From Paludibacteraceae bacterium (GTDB lineage Bacteria; Bacteroidota; Bacteroidia; Bacteroidales; Paludibacteraceae): a stretch of DNA of 6,492 bases. The notes below the pieces were generated by a model that made no database searches, had not been told where the DNA came from, and saw nothing but the letters and a program-made list of their open reading frames with translations. The position numbers were made by a program, and so were the translations under genes. Shown here piece by piece: positions 1 through 5,208 of the stretch. Each line of letters starts with the position of its first letter. Within the stretch, counting starts at the first letter, position 1. Location of the stretch: the NCBI GenBank assembly GCA_947471245.1, contig CANIXM010000117.1:1-6492 (forward strand). Direction: 5' to 3'.

Positions 1-27
1 AAAAGCACCATTTATTATGATGCTTTA
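1..27 (-). terminator. Possible intrinsic terminator for the carbonic anhydrase gene
   Basis: On the minus strand a 6-bp stem (AAAGCA, positions 26-21, with TGCTTT, positions 7-2) closes a loop of about 13 nt and runs into a short T-tract that reaches the window edge. It lies about 75 nt downstream of the carbonic anhydrase stop. The stem is short and AT-rich and the T-run is cut by the window, so this is a weak call. It could equally belong to a gene to the left. The rest of 1-103 shows no gene. Confidence 0.3.
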
Positions 28-103
28 TAAATATATTATGTGTTGTGAATATGCTTAGGCGGTTACAAATCATTTATAGTGCAACTTAATTTTTACCATT
101 TCT

Positions 104-739
104 TTAGTTAACATTAGTAACTTTTCCAGACACTAAGTTGTAATACATACCATGAACACACACTTGCTTAGGTTCAAAATCATCTTGAATAATTTTTACA
201 GTATGCTTTATATTTGCTACGATGGCTTCTTCTAAAGAATGGTGTTGCAAGGGAAGTTGTTCTTCTTGCTCGTGTCTAAAATAATCCACCAAATGATTCA
301 AATGTTTTGGTAATGAATCTCTAGGGTGCTCCAGGAAGGTCTTTACAGCGCCACAACTTTCATGTCCCAAAACAATCACATCTTTGACCTCAAGATGTTC
401 TACTGCATATTCTATACTTGCCAATTCATATTCGTTCACAGCGTGACCTGCTGTACGAATGACGAATAAATCACCAATGCCTTGGTCAAATATCAATTCA
501 GGTGATACACGTGAATCAGAACAAGTCACTACTACTGCCATAGGATGTTGAGCTTGAGCCACTTCTTCGAGTCGCTTTTTTCCTTGATCCGGATGAGAAG
601 GTTTGAAGTTTTGATAGTTTTCGTTCCCTTGCATCAATTTATCCATCACTGTTTGATTTTTAGTATTGCACTCTTTTTTAGTGCAACTTAACAAAAACAC
701 AACTATCAAACTGCTTAATAATGCTGAATTTATTTTCAT
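104..739 (-). CDS. Beta-class carbonic anhydrase, predicted lipoprotein
   Basis: This 211-residue protein should catalyse zinc-dependent interconversion of CO2 and bicarbonate. The beta-class signature is complete: CSDSR at residues 73-77 (zinc ligand Cys73 and the Asp75/Arg77 pair) and GHESCGA at 125-131 (zinc ligands His126 and Cys129). The length fits a complete beta-class enzyme. The N-terminus is Lys followed by a hydrophobic stretch ending in the lipobox-like LLSC at 16-19, so Cys19 is probably lipidated and the enzyme sits in the envelope, not the cytoplasm. A linker of about 12 polar residues then precedes the catalytic domain. The ATG at 739 is the natural start because it opens the signal peptide. 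The gene is divergent from the porin. A TATATTTG box lies 18-25 bp upstream. What is inferred, not shown, is the envelope location and a role in periplasmic CO2/bicarbonate or pH balance. Confidence 0.93.
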   Translation of the reverse strand: MKINSALLSSLIVVFLLSCTKKECNTKNQTVMDKLMQGNENYQNFKPSHPDQGKKRLEEVAQAQHPMAVVVTCSDSRVSPELIFDQGIGDLFVIRTAGHAVNEYELASIEYAVEHLEVKDVIVLGHESCGAVKTFLEHPRDSLPKHLNHLVDYFRHEQEEQLPLQHHSLEEAIVANIKHTVKIIQDDFEPKQVCVHGMYYNLVSGKVTNVN

Positions 740-756
740 ACCTGTTAATTTTAATG

Positions 757-764
757 CAAATATA
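757..764 (-). promoter_or_regulatory. Candidate -7 promoter box for the carbonic anhydrase gene
   Basis: The minus strand reads TATATTTG here, an exact match to the Bacteroidota -7 consensus TAnnTTTG, 18 bp upstream of the ATG. I found no clear TTTG-type -33 element at the expected distance, and the implied leader would be very short (about 10-15 nt), so the call rests on the -7 box and its position. Confidence 0.5.
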
Positions 765-775
765 CGACAATATGA

Positions 776-848
776 TTGATTTTTGATGTTTTGCTAGTTT
801 TTAACTATTCTCTCAAGTTGATTTTCGTGATCATTGGGATGATTTTTG
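776..848 (+). repeat. Three TGATTTTYG direct repeats spaced by multiples of 21 bp
   Basis: Near-identical 10-mers occur at 776-785 (TTGATTTTTG), 818-827 (TTGATTTTCG) and 839-848 (ATGATTTTTG). The start-to-start distances are 42 and 21 bp, which would put all copies on the same face of the DNA helix. They lie between the two divergent starts, upstream of both candidate promoters, so a shared regulator site is possible. The motif is AT-rich and coincidence is not excluded. Confidence 0.35.
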
Positions 849-885
849 AAACGTTAAAATTCTAAAATATACCCATTTGTCGGTA

Positions 886-916
886 TTTGAAAGGGGATAA
901 CTATCCAGTTACTTTG
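886..916 (+). promoter_or_regulatory. Candidate promoter of the porin gene
   Basis: A TTTG -33 element (886-889) is followed after 20 bp by TACTTTG (910-916), one base shorter than the Bacteroidota -7 consensus TAnnTTTG. Transcription would begin near 921-923 and give a leader of roughly 30 nt before the ATG at 953. This argues against the in-frame TTG at 887, which would lie inside the -33 element. Confidence 0.5.
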
Positions 917-952
917 CATCATCAATTTATAATCAATTTAAATAAACTAATT

Positions 953-2164
953 ATGAGACAACTTTTATTTATTCTAGTAAGCTATTTAGCTATTTCAAAC
1001 ATCACAGCACAACAACTTGACAGCACCTGGACATTCAATGGGAATAATGGATATAGCAACAGTGCAACACGATTATTGAACACCAACGGCAATCTTGTTA
1101 TCGGTGGTTATGCCGAAGGTCATTATAATCAACCGTTTTCTGGTAATAAAAGGTACAACGGTTCATTGGATGTACACAGGGTGGTGATGCTTCTAGGTTA
1201 TAATTTTAGTTCCAAAACGCAATTCATTTCTGAAATAGAATATGAGCATGTCGAAGAATTATATGTAGAACAAGCTTTTATTCAGCACAAGCTAAATCCG
1301 TATATGAACTTTAGAGCGGGTCTGATGCTCATACCAATGGGTATTATTAACGAATATCATGAGCCTACCACTTTTAATGGAGTGGAGCGACCCATAATTG
1401 ATGGAAAAGTAGCGCCTACCACTTGGAGAGAAATGGGTTTTGGCTTTAGTGGAGCCATTACTTCACTCAATTTAAAATATCAAGCATATCTTGTCAATGG
1501 ATTTAATGGATATGATGGTGCCAATTTAATACTCAATGGTAAAGATGGATTTAGAAAAGGAAGACAACAAGCTGCAGAGTCATACATTAGCGCTCCAAAT
1601 TATACTGCTAAAATTGAATACTACGGCATTCGTGGTTTGAACTTAGGCTTGTCTGGCTATTTCGGAAATTCTCAAAGTAAAATGTTCAATGGTATTGATA
1701 AATCAAATGTTGCTGCCAATAAATCTGCTGACTCCACAACTATTGGAATAGCCATGCTAGGATTGGATGCACGTTACAGACTTAAAGGGCTTCAACTTAG
1801 AGGTCAATTGTATTATTCTTCAATTTCGAATACTGAGCAGTACAACTCTTTCAAAGGAAAGAAAAACGACTTAGGAAGCGCCATGCTAGGATATTATGCA
1901 GAAGCTGGATACAATGTGTTTCAAGGAATAAGATCAATCAAAACTGAACTTGTTCCATTTGTAAGGTATGAAATGTATGATACACATTATGCTACAAGTG
2001 GTGGGTTAGCAAAAAATCTAGCATATAACAACAACATCATCACTTCGGGTATCACCTACAAACTAACTAATGGAGCGGTATTGAAAGCTGATGTCCAGTT
2101 TATTAAGCCTGCTAATGGTTCTTATACTCAAACTTTTAACGCAGGTATAGGTGTAACTTTCTAA
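953..2164 (+). CDS. Outer-membrane porin, Porin_O/P-like beta-barrel
   Basis: This 403-residue protein begins with a signal peptide (MRQLLFILVS... ending ITA-QQ around residue 19/20) and ends in the aromatic VTF expected of outer-membrane barrels. The body alternates aromatic, glycine and polar residues as in transmembrane beta-strands: NLVIGGYAEGHYNQ near 47-60, a strand rich in acidic residues near 91-106, and a block near 123-166 containing GLMLIPMGIINEYHEP and a TTWREMGFGFSG stretch that recalls the Porin_O_P (phosphate-selective porin-like) group. It would let small solutes cross the outer membrane; the substrate cannot be read from the sequence. The start at ATG 953 is preferred over an upstream TTG at 887 because it opens directly onto the signal peptide and because promoter-like elements at 886-916 overlap the longer version. 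It is divergent from the carbonic anhydrase and followed by a strong RNA hairpin, so it is probably monocistronic. Confidence 0.85.
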   Translation: MRQLLFILVSYLAISNITAQQLDSTWTFNGNNGYSNSATRLLNTNGNLVIGGYAEGHYNQPFSGNKRYNGSLDVHRVVMLLGYNFSSKTQFISEIEYEHVEELYVEQAFIQHKLNPYMNFRAGLMLIPMGIINEYHEPTTFNGVERPIIDGKVAPTTWREMGFGFSGAITSLNLKYQAYLVNGFNGYDGANLILNGKDGFRKGRQQAAESYISAPNYTAKIEYYGIRGLNLGLSGYFGNSQSKMFNGIDKSNVAANKSADSTTIGIAMLGLDARYRLKGLQLRGQLYYSSISNTEQYNSFKGKKNDLGSAMLGYYAEAGYNVFQGIRSIKTELVPFVRYEMYDTHYATSGGLAKNLAYNNNIITSGITYKLTNGAVLKADVQFIKPANGSYTQTFNAGIGVTF

Positions 2165-2179
2165 TAGAACACTTTGAAA

Positions 2180-2245
2180 AAGTAATTTGGATTATATTGT
2201 CATCTAATCTTTTTTAAACTGATGACAATATAATTCGAGTTGCTT
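2180..2245 (+). terminator. Long 25-bp hairpin after the porin gene (terminator or mRNA 3' stabiliser)
   Basis: Positions 2180-2204 pair with 2221-2245 without a mismatch around a 16-nt loop. The inner 14 pairs (2191-2204 with 2221-2234) are all Watson-Crick. The outer 11 include four G-U pairs (2183-2242, 2186-2239, 2188-2237, 2190-2235) that hold only in plus-strand RNA. It starts 16 nt after the porin stop. It is AT-rich and followed by AAATTTTAG instead of a long T-run, so it is not a textbook intrinsic terminator. It may block 3' exonucleases or define the mRNA end. Confidence 0.6.
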
Positions 2246-2340
2246 AAATTTTAGACTTTTGAGTGTTTTTACTTGCTAACTTACACATCATAAGCCATAT
2301 AATTCGTACTTAAAGGATTAAGTTTATTATTTAATTAAAT

Positions 2341-2898
2341 ATGAGAGCATTATCATTCATATTCGTTTTTACTTCATTGATGTCATTCACTCTTCCTGCC
2401 CAAGATAGTGAGTTGAAAATACCAACGAAACAACTTTCAAAGTTTTTTGAAAAAGGATATGTGTTGGAAGTAGTTTCCATTCCAAACAATCTACACAAAC
2501 TTTCGGAAGGCACCTATTATCATGTGACCCATCCTACGAATCTTGCAACGAACGCGTATGTTTATATCGGTAGAGTAAAAACCTGTAGGGCAGGAGGGTG
2601 CAACATTCAAAATACCTCGTCAAACGGGAATAGTGAGTATTTTGATTATTTCATCATTTACAATCACTACCTGGTCATACAATCAGTTTCTATCTACGAC
2701 TACCAAGCTACGCATGGTTATGAAATGACCAACTCTACCTGGCTCAAACAATTTAAAGGCTATGATGGCACCAAAGAATTGGTGTATGGTGAAGATATTG
2801 ATGCCATTGCAGGGGCAACTATCTCAGGCAATGCTGCTTTGGCTGACATTGAACACAAAACCAAGTTGTTAAAGCAGATTTCTGCTAAAAAACTGTAA
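2341..2898 (+). CDS. Exported FMN-binding-domain protein, candidate covalent flavoprotein
   Basis: This 185-residue protein has a signal peptide (residues 1-20, ending TLPA before QDS) and then a single FMN_bind-type domain from about 72 to 172. The key motif is DAIAGATIS at 154-162, matching the D-x-x-(S/A)GAT(S/T) site at which ApbE-type flavin transferases attach FMN through a phosphoester to threonine; Thr160 is the candidate. The preceding hydrophobic strands (YFDYFIIYNHYLVIQSVSIY, 100-119) fit the family fold. It would act in the periplasm as a one-flavin electron carrier. Two cysteines in CRAGGC (82-87) are unusual and could form a disulfide or bind metal; the CxxCH heme motif is absent. 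No membrane anchor, partner dehydrogenase or ApbE gene is visible here. It lies 176 bp after the porin, with the long hairpin between, so separate transcription is likely; I see no convincing promoter box. Domain assignment is fairly sure, the electron partner unknown. Confidence 0.8.
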   Translation: MRALSFIFVFTSLMSFTLPAQDSELKIPTKQLSKFFEKGYVLEVVSIPNNLHKLSEGTYYHVTHPTNLATNAYVYIGRVKTCRAGGCNIQNTSSNGNSEYFDYFIIYNHYLVIQSVSIYDYQATHGYEMTNSTWLKQFKGYDGTKELVYGEDIDAIAGATISGNAALADIEHKTKLLKQISAKKL

Positions 2899-2911
2899 AT
2901 AGGAGGGTGCT

Positions 2912-3682
2912 TTACTTTTCTACTTTTTCTAACTCTTTTGATTTGTCATGCTCTAATTGCAGTTCATCAAATGTGCTGTTGTCAGGCAATTGAACCATGA
3001 TACTGCGATGAATTTGAATGGATACATTGGCATCATCAACCCTCAAATTAAGTACATGTCCTCCTCTTTTTTTATCTTTTGAAAGAAAATGAAAATGGTA
3101 TTTGGGTACATTAAAACCCTTCGCATATTCGGGACTACGAAAACCGATTAAGCTCCCTGCTATAGACTGATATTCGAAAGTTGGTTGTGTTTCTACAATT
3201 TTCGAGAGCTTTTGATACGGTTTCGTTTGTGGTGGCACACTTCTTAATTTTATCCAATCAAAAACACCATCAACTCTGACGGACAATACTGTATTATTTC
3301 TAGCCACCACGCTATCCATGTAGTGACAAAGCGTTGAATAATCGCACTGTTTTAATGTAGGAAATGTGTTAGATGGAGTAAAGAACGACACCGAAGCAAA
3401 AGGTGTTTTCACACTGTCATTCACCAATTCAATAGAACCGTCAGTCAGTGACCGATAGCAAACATTATTCAATAATATCAATTCACCATTTAGTTGATTG
3501 AAAGTGCCTAGACCAAAGTTACCATGCTTTTTAAGTTCACCACAGGTCAGATTACCTTCAAAATATCCTTCCAGCAAGGCATTGATGGTGGAATATTGAT
3601 AAAACACATTTTTATCTTGAGCCATACCCAATTGGCTGAATAATAAGGCGAAAAATAATAGGGTAGAGTAGAGGTGCTTCAT
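2912..3682 (-). CDS. Alpha-acetolactate decarboxylase with signal peptide
   Basis: This 256-residue enzyme should convert 2-acetolactate to acetoin and CO2 using zinc. Family hallmarks run in order: GLGTFNQLNGEL (57-68, with active-site Glu67), TPFASVSFF (93-101), Arg147 in KLRSVPPQ, GFRSPEYAKG (180-189), the zinc ligands His196 and His198 in YHFHF, and His209 in GGHVL. A C-terminal Glu (Glu252 or Glu255) probably completes the site as in the Brevibacillus enzyme. Unlike cytoplasmic BudA/AlsD, it starts with a clear signal peptide (MKHLYSTLLFFALLFSQLGMA, residues 1-21, then QDK), so it is predicted to be periplasmic or secreted. It begins 35 bp after tilS on the same strand with no promoter-like box between, so cotranscription with tilS is likely. 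No acetolactate synthase or butanediol dehydrogenase is nearby. Family assignment is firm; the purpose of an exported version is unclear. The symbol budA or alsD would apply by family, but it is left blank because the exported form may differ in role. Confidence 0.92.
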   Translation of the reverse strand: MKHLYSTLLFFALLFSQLGMAQDKNVFYQYSTINALLEGYFEGNLTCGELKKHGNFGLGTFNQLNGELILLNNVCYRSLTDGSIELVNDSVKTPFASVSFFTPSNTFPTLKQCDYSTLCHYMDSVVARNNTVLSVRVDGVFDWIKLRSVPPQTKPYQKLSKIVETQPTFEYQSIAGSLIGFRSPEYAKGFNVPKYHFHFLSKDKKRGGHVLNLRVDDANVSIQIHRSIMVQLPDNSTFDELQLEHDKSKELEKVEK

Positions 3683-3717
3683 GGAATGCGTGTAATGATT
3701 AAGTTTCTAAGTTATTT

Positions 3718-5049
3718 CTATACGGCTAGCTTGATTTCAAATACTTCTTGCGTGTTTTCTGTTATTCTATACCGATTGTCAATCCGACAGCCCACCACCC
3801 ACACTATTTCGTCTGCTGATAATAATAACCAAGTTTGTTCTTTCTGAATCAGGCTAAACTTATTGTCAATAAAAAAGTCGCTCACTTTTTTCCGTTTATT
3901 CATGCCTAACGGATAGAACGTGTCGCCTTCTTGCCATTTACGAAGGATTAGTGGAAATTTCAATTTTGAATAATCCAACAGAGCACAGGAGTTTTCTTTG
4001 GAAAGTGAAAAGTCACCCGTTTTGGTCAACTTATTTATTTTCAATGATATGGGTGTGGATATCTCAATCTGATTTTCATAGATTTCATACACCAGTTCAT
4101 CTCTAGATTGTAGGGGTTGGAGTATAAAACAGTCGCGATCCTTGATAAGTCGATGGGTGTCTGAAAAAAATGATTTGCCGGATTCGCTTTCTAACTGCAA
4201 ACTAATCTTCTCAATGGTATCATTGCTAAACCCATAAGGATGAAGCATTTCGTATAAAACAGTAGTGACATGAGCCGATTGCTGTAGCTGTTCGATATTG
4301 ATTTTTATCAACTCACCTTCGGTAGATGTCACTTGAGATATTGTATCGTTAATGGCTCTATCATAAACACTTAGAATGCCATCAAATCGACTCAAAGTTT
4401 GATATAATGTCTGACGGACAGAGGGATTTATCTCTTCCAAAAGAGGTATTACTTGATTCCTAAATTTGTTTCTGGTGTAATCAAGTGTTGCATTGGAAGC
4501 ATCTTCTACGTGTTGTAATTGATTTTCAATCCGGTATTGCTCTATCTCCTTACGAGTACAGCAAAGCAATGGGCGAACCACCTTACCGTTTTTAGGATGT
4601 ATGCCTGTTAGCCCTTTGAGTCCAGTGCCACGCACCAGATTCATCAACATCGTTTCTATCGAATCATCCGCATGATGTGCCACTGCAATCGCCTGAGCGT
4701 CCAGTTGGTCATACAAATCACTAAACCATTCATAGCGCAAATCACGTGCAGCCATTTCTATGGATATGCCATGTGATTTGGCATATCCAACTGTTTCGAA
4801 ATCAATGGAGTAGTGAGGTATATTTAAACTTATGGCAAGCTTACGAACAAATAGACTATCACTTTCGGAAGCTTCCATTCTGAGCTTAAAATTGCAATGC
4901 GCCACCGCACAGTTGTAGCCTAAAGATAAAAGCACATGAAGCAATACCACAGAATCTGTACCACCACTGACACCTACAATTATTACTTTGTCGAAGTCTA
5001 ACAACTCATATTCAAGGATATAAGATTCAACTCTTTTTTTAAGATTCAT
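3718..5049 (-). CDS. tilS: tRNA(Ile)-lysidine synthase
   Basis: TilS uses ATP to attach lysine to C34 of the CAU-anticodon tRNA-Ile, changing its codon recognition from AUG to AUA; it is normally essential and cytoplasmic. From ATG 5049 the protein is 443 residues and full length. The N-terminal PP-loop domain shows SGGTDS (28-33), HCNFKLR with a following S-x-x-D (51-64), EMAARDLRYEWF (98-109), AHHADDSIET (124-133), RGTGLKGLTGI (140-150) and YTRNKFRNQVIPLL (191-204). The C-terminal TilS domain carries LRKWQEGDTFYPLGMNKRKK at 369-388 followed by SDFFIDNK. An in-frame TTG at 5091 would add 14 residues, but it lies inside the candidate -7 box at 5089-5096 and the added residues are not TilS-like, so 5049 is chosen. 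The acetolactate decarboxylase gene follows 35 bp downstream. Confidence 0.95.
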   Translation of the reverse strand: MNLKKRVESYILEYELLDFDKVIIVGVSGGTDSVVLLHVLLSLGYNCAVAHCNFKLRMEASESDSLFVRKLAISLNIPHYSIDFETVGYAKSHGISIEMAARDLRYEWFSDLYDQLDAQAIAVAHHADDSIETMLMNLVRGTGLKGLTGIHPKNGKVVRPLLCCTRKEIEQYRIENQLQHVEDASNATLDYTRNKFRNQVIPLLEEINPSVRQTLYQTLSRFDGILSVYDRAINDTISQVTSTEGELIKINIEQLQQSAHVTTVLYEMLHPYGFSNDTIEKISLQLESESGKSFFSDTHRLIKDRDCFILQPLQSRDELVYEIYENQIEISTPISLKINKLTKTGDFSLSKENSCALLDYSKLKFPLILRKWQEGDTFYPLGMNKRKKVSDFFIDNKFSLIQKEQTWLLLSADEIVWVVGCRIDNRYRITENTQEVFEIKLAV

Positions 5050-5063
5050 ACTTGGTTTTGATG

Positions 5064-5071
5064 TATCTTTG
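5064..5071 (+). promoter_or_regulatory. Plus-strand -7-like box, possible nitroreductase-folC promoter
   Basis: TATCTTTG matches TAnnTTTG exactly and points toward the nitroreductase gene, about 137 bp upstream of its ATG. I see no TTTG-type -33 element at the proper distance, so it may be a genuine weak promoter or one half of the inverted repeat that it forms with the tilS -7 box. Confidence 0.3.
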
Positions 5072-5096
5072 TGTCCAATTATTTTCGACAAAGATA
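5064..5096. repeat. 9-bp perfect inverted repeat made of two facing -7-like boxes
   Basis: TATCTTTGT at 5064-5072 and its exact complement ACAAAGATA at 5088-5096 flank a 15-bp spacer. Each arm is a TAnnTTTG-type promoter box on opposite strands, facing inward. The arrangement could be two convergent overlapping promoters or an operator over the tilS promoter. Confidence 0.45.
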
Positions 5097-5117
5097 TTTA
5101 TTTTTTGTCTAATAAAC
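5089..5117 (-). promoter_or_regulatory. Candidate promoter of tilS and the acetolactate decarboxylase gene
   Basis: On the minus strand TATCTTTG (5096-5089) is an exact -7 consensus match. A GTTT (5117-5114) lies 17 bp upstream as a weak -33 candidate. Transcription would start near 5083, giving a leader of roughly 33 nt before ATG 5049. This supports the shorter tilS reading frame. Confidence 0.55.
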
Positions 5118-5162
5118 ACTGAGTTGTATCTGAGCTTAGCAACTATTGAATTAAACAACTTC

Positions 5163-5194
5163 TCCTTAATTCCCCCTTCGGGGGCTAGGGGGCC
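5163..5194. repeat. GC-rich palindrome, REP-like element
   Basis: A C5 tract (5172-5176), a TTC turn and a G5 tract (5180-5184) form a tight hairpin, alternatively a 4-bp stem closed by a UUCG tetraloop. A second G5 tract (5188-5192) can compete for the same C5 tract, or pair with CC at 5164-5165. The element stands out sharply in AT-rich surroundings. Similar CCCCC-TTC-GGGGG-nTA-GGGGG sequences are, from memory, scattered between genes in many Bacteroidota genomes; only one copy lies in this window. It ends 14 bp before the nitroreductase ATG, so in mRNA it could affect translation. Confidence 0.5.
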
Positions 5195-5208
5195 TTATTT
5201 TCACACAC

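Noticed and set aside
77..691. 13-bp direct repeat TAGTGCAACTTAA at 77-89 and 679-691 flanking the carbonic anhydrase gene
   Set aside because: The second copy is the coding sequence for the lipobox region, and a 13-bp repeat in an AT-rich window of this size is within chance. There are no integrase or insertion-sequence signs.
2252..2284. Possible promoter boxes (TAGACTTTTG, TAACTTAC) before the FMN-binding protein gene
   Set aside because: Each departs from TAnnTTTG by an insertion or two bases and neither has a well-spaced -33 element, so neither can be preferred.
2228..2306. 10-bp direct repeat ATATAATTCG at 2228-2237 and 2297-2306
   Set aside because: Short, AT-rich, partly within the hairpin arm and without further symmetry; probably chance.
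2331..2513. 60-codon minus-strand open frame
   Set aside because: It lies inside the FMN-binding protein gene on the opposite strand, resembles no protein that I know and has no promoter; it is a shadow frame.
953..3682. Porin, FMN-binding protein and exported acetolactate decarboxylase as one new envelope pathway
   Set aside because: The genes are on different strands and separated by a strong hairpin and a convergent junction, and no shared substrate or redox partner can be read from the sequence.
5172..5192. G-quadruplex in the G-rich stretch
   Set aside because: Only two G-runs are present, too few for an intramolecular quadruplex.
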